A DNA stretch of 47,933 nucleotides from UBA7803 sp041686955 (GCA_041686955.1 JAWLCV010000030.1:1-47933), one strand, 5' to 3'; positions 25,642 through 34,233 are shown, numbered from the stretch's first letter. The notes: generated by a model not told the origin, from the sequence alone. Numbers and translations: made by a program.

Positions 25642-25660
25642 CGCTACGTTTTACGTAGCG
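25642..25660. promoter_or_regulatory. Candidate HxlR operator, site 2
   Basis: CGCTACGT-TTT-ACGTAGCG is a perfect palindrome of 8-bp arms. Its core GCTACGTnnnACGTAGC is the same as site 1, with centres 34 bp apart. Both lie in the 85-bp gap between the CMD operon and the HxlR gene. HxlR proteins bind such sites as winged-helix dimers. Confidence 0.62.
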
Positions 25661-25677
25661 CAAGCCGAGAGCGCGCC

Positions 25678-25986
25678 ATGAGCCGGAAATCCGTCCGCAG
25701 CAGCCACCCGATCAACGAGATCCTGGACATCCTGGGCACGCGCTGGACCCTGCGGATCCTCTGGGAGCTGAGGGACGGGCCCCAGTCGTTCCGCGCGCTG
25801 CAGGCACGCTGCGAGCGGGTCTCGCCCACGGTGCTGAACCAGCGGCTGGCGCTCCTTCGCGAGCACGGGATCGTGACGCTCGAGTCGCCGGGCGGTTACC
25901 GGCTCACCAGCCAGGGCCGGGAGCTGGGGGAGATCCTGATGGCGCTGTCGCGCTGGGCGAAGCGCTGGTCCGGAGACGCCGATTAG
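25678..25986 (+). CDS. HxlR family winged-helix transcriptional regulator
   Basis: A 102-residue DNA-binding protein. The opening INEILDILGTRWTLRILWEL and the later SPTVLNQRLALLREHGIV are diagnostic for HxlR; YodB and HxlR, well-studied members, sense quinones or formaldehyde. There is no cysteine at the N-terminal position used for redox sensing in YodB. The ATG at 25678 follows GAGAGCGCGCC. It sits beside two palindromes and faces the CMD-SDR-glk operon, so it likely controls that operon and itself. Confidence 0.88.
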   Translation: MSRKSVRSSHPINEILDILGTRWTLRILWELRDGPQSFRALQARCERVSPTVLNQRLALLREHGIVTLESPGGYRLTSQGRELGEILMALSRWAKRWSGDAD

Positions 25987-26897
25987 CGGGACAGGCTGGC
26001 GAGGAACTCCAGGGTCCGATCGTAGGCGCCCTCGTCCACGGCCGCGATGGCGGCGTTGAAGTGAGTCACCCCCATGTCCTCGAGGCGCCGCAGCGCGTCC
26101 CGCAACACCGATTCGTCTCCGGCGATGGCGATGTCCGCCGGACCGCGGGCGCCTTCCCGGTCGAGCATGGCGCGATAGCTCGGAAGCTGTCCGTACACGG
26201 TCAGGGACTGGGCGATCCGCTCCCGGGCCTCGTCCGGCTGGTCGGTCAGCACGATGGGGAAGCCGCCCACCACCAGGGGATCGGGGCGTCCCGCCGCGGC
26301 GGCCGCGGTGCGCAGGCGCTTGATGATGTGACCCTCCATGGTGTTCGGCCCCACCATCCAGGTGTTCGTGCCGTCCGCCAGCTCGCCGGCCAGCTCGAGC
26401 ATCACCGGACCGAGCGCGGCGATAACCACCGGCAACCGCGTCGCATCCGGCACGTCCAGGGTCACGTTGCTCACCCGGTACCGCTCACCCTGAAAGCTCG
26501 CGGTCTCACCCCGCGCCAGCGGCATGAGCACCGACAGGTACTCGCGCATGTGGCGCGCCGGCTGAGCGTACGACAGCCCCAGCATGTCCTCGATGACCAG
26601 CTTGTGGGAGAGGCCGATGCCGAGCACGAACCGGTTGCCGCTGGCCGCCGCGGTGGTCAAAGCCTGCTGGGCGATGGCCATGGGATGACGCGGATAGGTA
26701 GGCGTTACCGCCGTGCCGAGGCCGATACGGCGGGTTTCCCGCCCCACCACGGCCAGGGCGCCGATGGCGTCGTGGGAGAAGATGTTGGCCATCCATACGT
26801 CGTCCACGCCCGCCGCCTCGGCCCGTTTGGCCGTGGCGACGATGTCGTCCAGGGTGCGACGCTGGCCGTCGCCGCCGATCATCACTCCGATGCGCAT
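25983..26897 (-). CDS. LLM-class oxidoreductase, probably F420-dependent
   Basis: A 304-residue luciferase-like TIM barrel, distinct from the one at 20461-21513. It has GVDDVWMANIFSHDAIGALA near the start, then LGTAVTPTYPRHPMAIAQQA and VLGIGLSHK, an arrangement common in predicted F420-dependent mycobacterial proteins. It diverges across 78 bp from a PNPOx-fold gene and lies immediately before the F420 biosynthesis run, so using F420H2 is a reasonable inference. It ends with a 4-bp overlap with the convergent HxlR gene. Confidence 0.83.
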   Translation of the reverse strand: MRIGVMIGGDGQRRTLDDIVATAKRAEAAGVDDVWMANIFSHDAIGALAVVGRETRRIGLGTAVTPTYPRHPMAIAQQALTTAAASGNRFVLGIGLSHKLVIEDMLGLSYAQPARHMREYLSVLMPLARGETASFQGERYRVSNVTLDVPDATRLPVVIAALGPVMLELAGELADGTNTWMVGPNTMEGHIIKRLRTAAAAAGRPDPLVVGGFPIVLTDQPDEARERIAQSLTVYGQLPSYRAMLDREGARGPADIAIAGDESVLRDALRRLEDMGVTHFNAAIAAVDEGAYDRTLEFLASLSR

Positions 26898-26975
26898 GCT
26901 GTGCTCCCGTGACCAATGACCGCACAATACTGCAAGCGCCCGCACGGGCACCACCACGAGGAAGGGAGACGAGTA

Positions 26976-27449
26976 ATGGACGTGAAGGATTTCGCCGAGC
27001 TGGAGAGGGACTTCGATGCGCTGACGCGGCGCATCGTCTGGTGCACCGTGGCTACCGTGGACCGCCGCGGCCGGCCCCGCTCGCGAATTCTGCACCCCGT
27101 CTGGGAGGGCCGGACGGGCTGGATCGCCACCGGGCGGCACAGCCACAAGGCCAAGCACCTGGCGGCCAACCCCTTCGTGTCGCTCTGCTACTGGGACCCG
27201 CAGCACGAGCAGGCCATCATCGACTGCCACGCGCGCTGGCGCGACGAGCCCGAGGTGCGGTCGCGCGTCTGGGATCTGCTGAAGTCCACCCCCGAGCCGG
27301 TAGGCTACGATCCGGCGCTGTTCTGGTCGAGCCCGGAGGACGAGGGGTACGGCGTGCTGCAGCTCGAACCGTGGCGGCTCGAGGTCTGGTCGCTCCAGGC
27401 AATGGCCCGGGGCGAGCCGGCCCGGGTGTGGCGCCCCGAGCCGCGATGA
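26976..27449 (+). CDS. Pyridoxamine 5'-phosphate oxidase-fold protein, possible F420-dependent
   Basis: A 157-residue split-barrel protein with the family opening TVATVDRRGRPRSRILHPVWE and the strand-turn ATGRHSHKAKHLAANPFVSL. Such proteins bind FMN, heme or F420; without alignment I cannot say which. Its position, 34 bp before the F420 reductase gene, argues for F420. The ATG at 26976 is preceded by AAGGGAGACGAGTA; the 20 codons upstream are not needed. It could be the first gene of the F420 operon. Confidence 0.78.
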   Translation: MDVKDFAELERDFDALTRRIVWCTVATVDRRGRPRSRILHPVWEGRTGWIATGRHSHKAKHLAANPFVSLCYWDPQHEQAIIDCHARWRDEPEVRSRVWDLLKSTPEPVGYDPALFWSSPEDEGYGVLQLEPWRLEVWSLQAMARGEPARVWRPEPR

Positions 27450-27483
27450 CGTCATAATCGACCGTTTTTCGGCGAGGTACACC

Positions 27484-28152
27484 ATGGCAGCATCCAACGA
27501 AACCATTGCCATTCTCGGCGGCACCGGCGATCTGGGCACCGGCCTCGCCATCCGCTGGGCCAAGGCGGGACACCGGATCGTCATCGGCTCCCGCACCCTG
27601 GAGAAAGCCCAGGCGGCCGTGGCCAAGCTGCACGAGATCAGCCCGGACACGCCCGCGGACGCCATGGAGAACGCGGATGCGGCAGCCGCCGGCGACATCG
27701 TGGTGCTCACCGTGCCCGCCGAGCATCAGCTCTCCACCCTGGAGCACGTGAAGGCGGGGCTGGCCGGCAAGATCCTCATCGACGTCACCGTGCCCCTGGT
27801 TCCCCCGAAGGTTGGCACCGTGCAGTTGCCTGCGGAGGGCAGCGCCGGCAAGCGGGCTCAGGAACTCCTCGGCGACGAGGTGCGGGTGGTCAGCGCGTTC
27901 CAGAACGTGGCCGCCCACCTGCTGCAGCAGGACGTGCAGATCGAGTGCGACGTGCTGGTTTCCGGCAACAGCAAGGAGGCCCGGCAACGGGTCATCGAGC
28001 TCATCGCCGCGGCCGGCATGAAGGGCTGGCACGCGGGCCCCATCGCCAATTCCGCCGCCGCCGAGGCGTTGACTTCCGTCCTGATCCAGATCAACCGCCA
28101 GGGGGAGATCTCCCACGCCGGCATCAAGATCGTCGGTCAGGGCGATCACTGA
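27484..28152 (+). CDS. npdG: NADPH-dependent F420 reductase
   Basis: A 222-residue Rossmann protein that exchanges hydride between NADPH and F420. The nucleotide site GGTGDLG is at residues 12-18, and the SRT at the end of the second strand (IGSRTLEKAQ) fits recognition of the NADPH 2'-phosphate. The late segment HAGPIANSAAAEALTSVLI is also typical. It opens the tight run of F420 genes, with only 4 bases before cofE, and supplies reduced F420 for LLM and PNPOx-fold enzymes. Confidence 0.9.
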   Translation: MAASNETIAILGGTGDLGTGLAIRWAKAGHRIVIGSRTLEKAQAAVAKLHEISPDTPADAMENADAAAAGDIVVLTVPAEHQLSTLEHVKAGLAGKILIDVTVPLVPPKVGTVQLPAEGSAGKRAQELLGDEVRVVSAFQNVAAHLLQQDVQIECDVLVSGNSKEARQRVIELIAAAGMKGWHAGPIANSAAAEALTSVLIQINRQGEISHAGIKIVGQGDH

Positions 28153-28156
28153 CGCC

Positions 28157-28948
28157 GTGAACGGCCAAGGCGCAGTCACGGTGGTGCCCCTGCCGGGGAT
28201 TCCCCTGGTGCAGCCCGGCGACGACCTGGCGGCGCTCATCGCCGACGCCATCGCCCGGGCCGGCATGGGCCTCGCCGAAAGCCTGGCCGACGGTGACGTG
28301 GTCTGCGTGGCCCAGAAGATCGTCTCCAAGGCCGAAGGACGTCTGGTGCCCCTGGCCACGGTGACTCCGAGCCCGGAGGCACTCGCCCTGGCCCGGGAGA
28401 CGGACAAGGATCCGCGCCTGGTCCAGCTCATCCTCGACGAATCCGTAGAGGTGGTGCGCAAGAAGCCGGGAGTTCTCATCGTCCGCCACCGCCTGGGCCT
28501 GGTCGCGGCCCACGCCGGCATCGATCAGTCCAACGTGGAGCACGGGGAAGCGCCGGAAGACGAGATGGCCCTGCTGCTGCCCGAGGACCCCGACGCCTCC
28601 GCGCGGCGGCTGCGCGAGGCGCTGGAAGCCCGGAGCGGGCGCCGGCTGGGGGTGGTCATCACGGACAGCAGCAACCGCCCCTGGCGCCTCGGCACCATCG
28701 GCGCGGCCATCGGCTGCGCCGGCATCCGTGTGCTCGACGACCGCCGCGGCGGACGCGACCTGTTCGGCCGCGAGCTCAAGGTCACCCTGATCAACCGCGC
28801 CGACGCTCTGGCCACCATGGCCACGTTGGTGATGGGGGAAACCAGCGAAGGCACGCCGGCGGCGCTGATCCGGGGCCTGCCGCCGGACCCGGTGGACGAG
28901 CCCGCACGCAGCGCCATCCGCCCCCTGGAGGAGGACATGTTCCGCTGA
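28157..28948 (+). CDS. cofE: Coenzyme F420-0:L-glutamate ligase
   Basis: A 263-residue single-domain ligase that adds glutamate residues to F420-0 with GTP. It starts at a GTG, matches the whole archaeal-type CofE, and lacks the C-terminal nitroreductase domain of actinobacterial FbiB. VCVAQKIVSKAEGRLV, ITDSSNRPWRLG and IGAAIGCAG, DDRRGGRDLFGREL and VMGETSEGTPAALIRG occur in order. In most relatives I recall, the stretch before VMG reads ADE; here it reads ADA, so one conserved acidic residue seems missing. It overlaps cofD by one base (TGATG). Confidence 0.92.
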   Translation: MNGQGAVTVVPLPGIPLVQPGDDLAALIADAIARAGMGLAESLADGDVVCVAQKIVSKAEGRLVPLATVTPSPEALALARETDKDPRLVQLILDESVEVVRKKPGVLIVRHRLGLVAAHAGIDQSNVEHGEAPEDEMALLLPEDPDASARRLREALEARSGRRLGVVITDSSNRPWRLGTIGAAIGCAGIRVLDDRRGGRDLFGRELKVTLINRADALATMATLVMGETSEGTPAALIRGLPPDPVDEPARSAIRPLEEDMFR

Positions 28949-29886
28949 TGGCACGGGCCGCGAAGATCCTGGCGCTCACCGGCGGTGTCGGCGGGGCGAA
29001 GCTGGGGCTGGGGCTCGCCCGGCTGCTGCCGGCGGACGCGCTGGCGTTCGCGGTGAACACCGGCGACGACTTCCGCCACCTGGGGCTCGAGATCTGCCCG
29101 GACCTGGACACCCTGGTCTACACCCTGGCGGACCTGGCCAATCCGGAGACCGGCTGGGGCCGGCGGGACGAGACCTGGAGCTTCATGAGCGCGCTCGAGG
29201 CCCTGGGCGGCGAAACCTGGTTCAAGCTGGGTGACAAGGACCTGGCCATGCACGTCACCCGCACCCGGATGCTGGCGGAGGGCGCCACCCGGACCGAGGT
29301 GGCCGCCGCACTGGCCCGCGCGCTCGGCGTGGATCATCCGATTCTGCCCATGTCCGACGATCCCGTGCGCACGGTGGTGCACACGGAAGCCGGTCCCCTG
29401 GCCTTTCAGCACTACTTCGTGCGCGACCGGTGCGCGCCGGCGGTGAGCGGCTTCGAGTTCCAGGGCGTCGGTGACGCGCGGCCCAATCCGGCGATTCTCG
29501 AGTGGCTGGAGCAGGCCGACGGGGTCGTGATCTGCCCCTCGAACCCCTTCGTCTCGGTGGATCCCATGCTGGCGCTGCCCGGCCTGCGGGAGGCGCTCGC
29601 CGCGGCGCGGGCGCCGGTGGTGGCGGTCTCGCCCATCGTCGGCGGCACCGCCATCAAGGGTCCGGCGGCGAAGATGATGAAGGAGCTCGACCTGCCGGCC
29701 GGCGCCGATCAGGTGGCGAGGCACTACGGCGACCTGCTGGACGGGTTCGTCCTGGATCGCCGGGACGCCGCGGCGGCGGAGCGGATCTCCGTGCCCACTG
29801 TCGTGACCCAGACCGTGATGGTAACGTTGCCCGATCGAACGGATCTGGCGGCGGCGGTGCTCGGCTTCATCGACGAGCTTCGCTGA
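28948..29886 (+). CDS. cofD: 2-phospho-L-lactate transferase (F420-0 synthesis)
   Basis: A 312-residue enzyme joining the phospho-lactyl (or related) moiety to the deazaflavin Fo. The nucleotide-binding GGVGGAK is at residues 12-18, followed by VNTGDDFRHLGLEICPDLDT, WFKLGDKDLAMHV and CPSNPFVSVDP, all hallmarks of CofD/FbiA. It starts on the overlapping TGATG with cofE and ends 26 bases before cofC. Confidence 0.94.
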   Translation: MARAAKILALTGGVGGAKLGLGLARLLPADALAFAVNTGDDFRHLGLEICPDLDTLVYTLADLANPETGWGRRDETWSFMSALEALGGETWFKLGDKDLAMHVTRTRMLAEGATRTEVAAALARALGVDHPILPMSDDPVRTVVHTEAGPLAFQHYFVRDRCAPAVSGFEFQGVGDARPNPAILEWLEQADGVVICPSNPFVSVDPMLALPGLREALAAARAPVVAVSPIVGGTAIKGPAAKMMKELDLPAGADQVARHYGDLLDGFVLDRRDAAAAERISVPTVVTQTVMVTLPDRTDLAAAVLGFIDELR

Positions 29887-29912
29887 CCTCGCGGCCACGG
29901 CCGGAGAGCACC

Positions 29913-30596
29913 ATGTGGGCCATCGTCCCCATCAAGAGTCTGGAACGGGCGAAACGCCGGCTGGCCGACGTGCTGAGCCTCGAGGAACGGCGCGCCCTCA
30001 TGCTGGCCATGGCCCGGGACGTGCTCTCGGCCCTGGTGCGCTGCCGGCGCCTCTCCGGCGTGCTCATCGTCTCCCGCGCCCCGGAGGCCGACGCCCTGGC
30101 CCAGACCTTCGGAACCGAACGCTTCACCGAGAGCCCGGATGCGGACCTCACCGCCGCCCTCATTCAGGCGTCCGAGTACCTCGCGGAGCACCTGCACGCC
30201 CGCGGCGTGATGATCGTGCCCGCCGACGTGCCGCTCATCGATGCCGAAGAGATCGACGACATCCTGTGCCATCACGAGTCGGTCACCGTCATCCCGGACG
30301 ACGAGCACGTGGGCACCAACGGGCTCATCTGCTCGCCGCCCGACCGGATCCGCTTCCGATTCGACGGCCGCAGCTTCAGGCCTCACGTGGATGCGGCGTT
30401 CGCCGCAGGAGTGCAGCCACGGGTGGTTCCTTCGCCGCGGTTCGCCCTGGACGTGGACACTCCGGCGGACCTCGTCGCCCTGCTGCAGCAGGGCCCGGCC
30501 ACCCAGACGGCAGCGTTCCTGCATCACTCGGGCATCGCCGGACGGCTGGCCGGCGTGACCGACGCGCCGAGCGCCCGGGGCATCACGCCGGGCTGA
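29913..30596 (+). CDS. cofC: 2-phospho-L-lactate (or related) guanylyltransferase
   Basis: A 227-residue nucleotidyltransferase that activates the three-carbon phospho-acid with GTP for CofD. The N-terminal VPIKSLERAKRRL nucleotide loop and the central VPADVPLID metal motif are clear. Bacterial CofC enzymes differ in whether they use phospholactate, phosphoenolpyruvate or 3-phosphoglycerate, and I cannot tell which from sequence. The ATG at 29913 follows CCGGAGAGCACC; the long upstream frame is a shadow of cofD. Confidence 0.92.
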   Translation: MWAIVPIKSLERAKRRLADVLSLEERRALMLAMARDVLSALVRCRRLSGVLIVSRAPEADALAQTFGTERFTESPDADLTAALIQASEYLAEHLHARGVMIVPADVPLIDAEEIDDILCHHESVTVIPDDEHVGTNGLICSPPDRIRFRFDGRSFRPHVDAAFAAGVQPRVVPSPRFALDVDTPADLVALLQQGPATQTAAFLHHSGIAGRLAGVTDAPSARGITPG

Positions 30597-30615
30597 TTGC
30601 CGGGCGCAGCGCCGG

Positions 30616-30672
30616 CCGGCTGACCCTGCGGCTCCAGCCGGGGTCGGCTGGGGGCCGGCTGGACGCCCAGCC
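30616..30672 (+). other. Two hairpins in the cofC-fbiC gap
   Basis: CCGGCTG (30616-30622) pairs with CAGCCGG (30635-30641), and GGCTGG (30657-30662) pairs with CCAGCC (30667-30672). Related GCCGGCTG and CAGCCG elements repeat through the 122-bp gap, so other pairings are possible. There is no T-run. This is the only sizeable gap in the F420 run and could tune expression of fbiC relative to cofC. Confidence 0.4.
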
Positions 30673-30718
30673 GTTCCATCCCCACAATGAGCCCTCCCAC
30701 TGCAACCCCAGATTCATC

Positions 30719-33193
30719 ATGACCCATCCTCTGGAACGCGCGAACCGACTGGCCGAGACGGGCCAACTCCCGGACCGGGATCTGGCCCTGGCGCTGGCCG
30801 AGGTGGAGGACACCGCCGCGCTGGCCGGGCTGGCGGCCCGGCTGCGCGACGACGGCTTCGGCAACGTGGTCACCTATTCCCGCAAGGTCTTCATACCGCT
30901 CACCCACCTGTGCCGGGACGTCTGCCACTACTGCACCTTCGCCCAGGTGCCGCGCAAGCTGAAAGCCCCGTACATGACCGTGGAGGAGGTGCTGGAGGTG
31001 GCCCGGCACGGAGCCGCCATGGGCTGCAAGGAAGCGTTGTTCACCCTGGGTGAAAAGCCCGAGCTGCGCTACCGCGCCGCCCGGGAAGCTCTGGATGCCA
31101 TGGGCTTCGCCTCCACCGTGGACTACCTCGAGCACGTAGCCGAACGGGTGCTCGAGGAGACCGGACTGCTGCCCCACCTGAATCCCGGCACCATGACCGC
31201 CGACGAGCTCGCGCGGCTGCGCCGGGTGTCGCCGTCCATGGGCATCATGCTGGAGTCCCTGTCCGAGCGGCTGTGCGAGAAGGGCATGCCCCACTACGGC
31301 TCGCCGGACAAGGTGCCCGCGGTGCGGCTGGAGACCCTGGAGCTCGCCGGCGCTGCCCGGGTGCCCTTCACCACGGGGATCCTCATCGGCATCGGCGAGA
31401 CCCGCCGCGAGCGGGTGGAGTCGCTGCTGGCGATCCGCGACGTCCATCAGCGTCACGGCCACATCCAGGAGATCATCGTCCAGAACTTCCGCGCCAAGCC
31501 GGAAACGAAGATGGCCCGGGCCCCGGAGCCGGATCTGAACGAGCTCTTGTGGACCATTGCCGTGGCGCGGATCCTGTTCGGCCCCGGCATGAGCGTCCAG
31601 GCCCCGCCCAACCTGAGCCCCGGAGTGCTGCCGCGCCTCGTGGACGCGGGCATCAACGACTGGGGCGGGGTTTCCCCGCTGACGCCGGACTTCGTCAATC
31701 CCGAGGCGCCCTGGCCCCACCTCGAGGAGCTGGCCCGGGAAACCGCGGCGGCGGGCAAGCACCTGCACGAGCGCCTCACCGTGTATCCGCAGTTCGCCCG
31801 CGATCTGCCTACGTGGGTGGACGAGGCGCTGCACGAGCGCGTGCTCGAACTGGTGGACGCCGAGGGCCTGCCCCGCACCGACGACTGGTCCCCGGGAGAG
31901 GCGGTGGAACCGCCGGCGGAGGTGCTGGCGGCCATCTCGCGCGCCCCCGGCCCGGTTTCCACGGTGGTGCGGCAGATCCTCGATCGCGCCTGCGCCGGGG
32001 CCGACCTCGAGGAGGCGGAGCTCCTTCGCCTGTTCGCTGCCCGGGGAGACGACTTCAGCGCGGTGGTGCAGGCGGCGGATCGGCTGCGCCGGCAGGTGAA
32101 CGGCGACACCGTGAGCTTCGTGGTCAACCGCAACATCAACTACACCAACATCTGCTATTTCAAGTGTCAGTTCTGCGCGTTCTCCAAGGGCAAGCTCTCG
32201 GAGAACCTGCGCGGCCGCCCCTACGATCTCTCCCACGAGGAGATCCAGCGGCGCACCGCGGAAGCGTGGGCCCGAGGCGCCACCGAGGTGTGCATGCAGG
32301 GCGGCATTCACCCGGAGTACACCGGCGACACGTACGTGGCCATTCTCGAGGCGGTGAAGGACGCGGTGCCCGACATGCACATCCATGCGTTCTCGCCGCT
32401 GGAGGTCTGGCAGGGCGCAGCCACCTCGAACCTGGACCTGGAAAGGTACCTGCGCCGCCTGAAGGATGCCGGCCTCGGCACCCTGCCCGGCACCGCCGCC
32501 GAGATCCTGGACGACGAGGTGCGGCGGATCATCTGTCCCGACAAGATCAACACCGAGCAGTGGCTCGAGGTCATGGAGGCGGCCCACCGGGTAGGCTTCC
32601 GCACCACCGCCACCATCATGTACGGCCACGTGGAGCGCCCCGAGCACTGGGCCCGGCACCTGCTGCGCATCCGCGCGCTGCAGAAGCGTACCGGCGGCTT
32701 CACGGAGTTCGTGCCCCTGCCCTTCGTGCACATGGAGGCGCCCATGTACCTGAAAGGCAAGGCGCGCCGCGGCCCTACGTTCCGCGAGTCGGTGCTCATG
32801 CACGCCGTGGCGCGCCTGGCGCTGCACCCGCACGTCACCAACATCCAGGCGAGCTGGGTGAAGCTCGGGTATGCGGGCGTGAAGGCTTGCCTGAACGCCG
32901 GCTGCAACGACCTGGGCGGAACGCTCATGAACGAGAGCATCTCCCGGGCCGCCGGCACCACCCACGGGCAGGAGACGTCACCCGAGCTCATGCTGGACAT
33001 GATCCGCCACGCCCAGCGCCAGCCGCGTCAGCGCACCACGCTGTACGAGGACGCAAGCCCCGAGCGGGTGGAGGCGGGCCTCGCCGCCGGCGAGCTCACG
33101 GACATCGTCAACACGCCGGCTCGAAGCTACGAGCGCAAGCGCCGCGGGCCCCTGCTGCGGCCCGGGCTCATCGATGCGGTGGAGGTGAGCTGA
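30719..33193 (+). CDS. fbiC: Fo synthase, fused CofG-CofH radical SAM enzyme
   Basis: An 824-residue fusion of two radical SAM enzymes that builds Fo (7,8-didemethyl-8-hydroxy-5-deazariboflavin) from tyrosine and a ribityl-aminouracil. The CofG half carries the iron-sulfur cysteines C65, C69 and C72 (CRDVCHYC), and the CofH half has C479, C483 and C486 (CYFKCQFC). This fused form is the one typical of actinobacteria; archaea usually have separate proteins. The ATG at 30719 is close to the known N terminus; the frame is open further upstream but that part overlaps cofC. LysR follows after only 9 bases. Confidence 0.95.
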   Translation: MTHPLERANRLAETGQLPDRDLALALAEVEDTAALAGLAARLRDDGFGNVVTYSRKVFIPLTHLCRDVCHYCTFAQVPRKLKAPYMTVEEVLEVARHGAAMGCKEALFTLGEKPELRYRAAREALDAMGFASTVDYLEHVAERVLEETGLLPHLNPGTMTADELARLRRVSPSMGIMLESLSERLCEKGMPHYGSPDKVPAVRLETLELAGAARVPFTTGILIGIGETRRERVESLLAIRDVHQRHGHIQEIIVQNFRAKPETKMARAPEPDLNELLWTIAVARILFGPGMSVQAPPNLSPGVLPRLVDAGINDWGGVSPLTPDFVNPEAPWPHLEELARETAAAGKHLHERLTVYPQFARDLPTWVDEALHERVLELVDAEGLPRTDDWSPGEAVEPPAEVLAAISRAPGPVSTVVRQILDRACAGADLEEAELLRLFAARGDDFSAVVQAADRLRRQVNGDTVSFVVNRNINYTNICYFKCQFCAFSKGKLSENLRGRPYDLSHEEIQRRTAEAWARGATEVCMQGGIHPEYTGDTYVAILEAVKDAVPDMHIHAFSPLEVWQGAATSNLDLERYLRRLKDAGLGTLPGTAAEILDDEVRRIICPDKINTEQWLEVMEAAHRVGFRTTATIMYGHVERPEHWARHLLRIRALQKRTGGFTEFVPLPFVHMEAPMYLKGKARRGPTFRESVLMHAVARLALHPHVTNIQASWVKLGYAGVKACLNAGCNDLGGTLMNESISRAAGTTHGQETSPELMLDMIRHAQRQPRQRTTLYEDASPERVEAGLAAGELTDIVNTPARSYERKRRGPLLRPGLIDAVEVS

Positions 33194-33202
33194 GGGCACC
33201 GA

Positions 33203-34162
33203 ATGAGGCCGACCGCCACCGGCAAGTCGCCCCTGGACACGGTGGATTTCTACCTGCTGGACCTCTTCACTCGCGTCGTGGAGCAGGGCAGCTTCTCCGC
33301 GGTGGCGTTTCAGCACGAGGTCGCGGTGTCGTCCGTTTCCCGGCAGATCAAGAAACTCGAGGATCTCCTCGGCGTTGCATTGCTGGTGAAACGCGGCGCC
33401 ACGCGACTGGTGCCCACGGAAGCGGGCCTGCACTTCTACCAGAAGGCTAAAGCGATCCTCGCCTCCTGGTCGGACCTGCGGGGCGGCCTGCAGGATACCG
33501 TGTCCACCCCTCAGGGGGTCATCCGCCTGGGATGCATCACACCGGTGGGCGAAAAGCTGCTCACACACTTCCTGCCGCCGTTCCTCGAAGCCAACCCCGG
33601 CATCAAGGTCGACCTCATCCTCGACAACACCTACATGGACGTGGTCGCCGAGCGGCTGGATCTGTACATCTACCACGGATCGCCCACCGGCGACGCCATG
33701 GTCATCCGCAAGCTCTGCGATGGCCGCGTGGGGATCTACGCGGCATCGAGCTATCTGGAGCGGTTCGGCGAGCCGACCACGCCAGAGGATCTCGCGCACC
33801 ACAACTGCCTGGTCTATTCCAACGAGAACATCGCCTACGACAAGTGGGTGTACCGGCGGCGGGGGATGACGGGCTCGGTACGTGTGTCCGGCAACCTCCA
33901 GGTGAACACGTCCCAGATCCTCATGTCCCTGCTGGTTCAGGGCGTCGGCATCAGCATGGCGCAGTCCTGGCGCGTGGAGTCCTACGTCCGGGAGGGCCGC
34001 ATCAAGCGGCTTTTCCCGGACTATGACGAGTTTCTCCTGCCCTTCATGGGTGAGGACGCCATCTACGCGATCTATCCCCAGCAGCGTGCCCTGCCGGCGA
34101 GGACCCGAGCGTTGCTGGATTACCTGGTGGTGCGGTTTCGCGAGGCTGACACCGCGCGCTGA
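33203..34162 (+). CDS. LysR family transcriptional regulator
   Basis: A 319-residue regulator with an N-terminal winged helix (FYLLDLFTRVVEQGSFSAVA and VSSVSRQIKKLEDLLGVALL) and a C-terminal effector domain. It lies 9 bp after fbiC and 133 bp before the TonB-receptor gene, all on the same strand. The likely target is the receptor-carboxylase module downstream. Since no terminator separates it from fbiC, read-through from the F420 run is possible. Confidence 0.9.
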   Translation: MRPTATGKSPLDTVDFYLLDLFTRVVEQGSFSAVAFQHEVAVSSVSRQIKKLEDLLGVALLVKRGATRLVPTEAGLHFYQKAKAILASWSDLRGGLQDTVSTPQGVIRLGCITPVGEKLLTHFLPPFLEANPGIKVDLILDNTYMDVVAERLDLYIYHGSPTGDAMVIRKLCDGRVGIYAASSYLERFGEPTTPEDLAHHNCLVYSNENIAYDKWVYRRRGMTGSVRVSGNLQVNTSQILMSLLVQGVGISMAQSWRVESYVREGRIKRLFPDYDEFLLPFMGEDAIYAIYPQQRALPARTRALLDYLVVRFREADTAR

Positions 34163-34233
34163 TTCTCCCCGTCCCGATAGCACTCCTTTGCCCTTTCCGC
34201 AAAGTCGTTTTGCCCGCGACCGAGTGTCCTTAA

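Noticed and set aside
27446..27455. ATGACGTCAT palindrome before npdG
   Set aside because: It is a perfect 10-bp dyad, but it overlaps the end of the PNPOx-fold gene, occurs once, and no regulator with this motif is encoded nearby.
29915..30718. The open frame before fbiC as an N-terminal extension of Fo synthase
   Set aside because: It overlaps cofC in another frame and is low-complexity; the ATG at 30719 matches the expected FbiC start.
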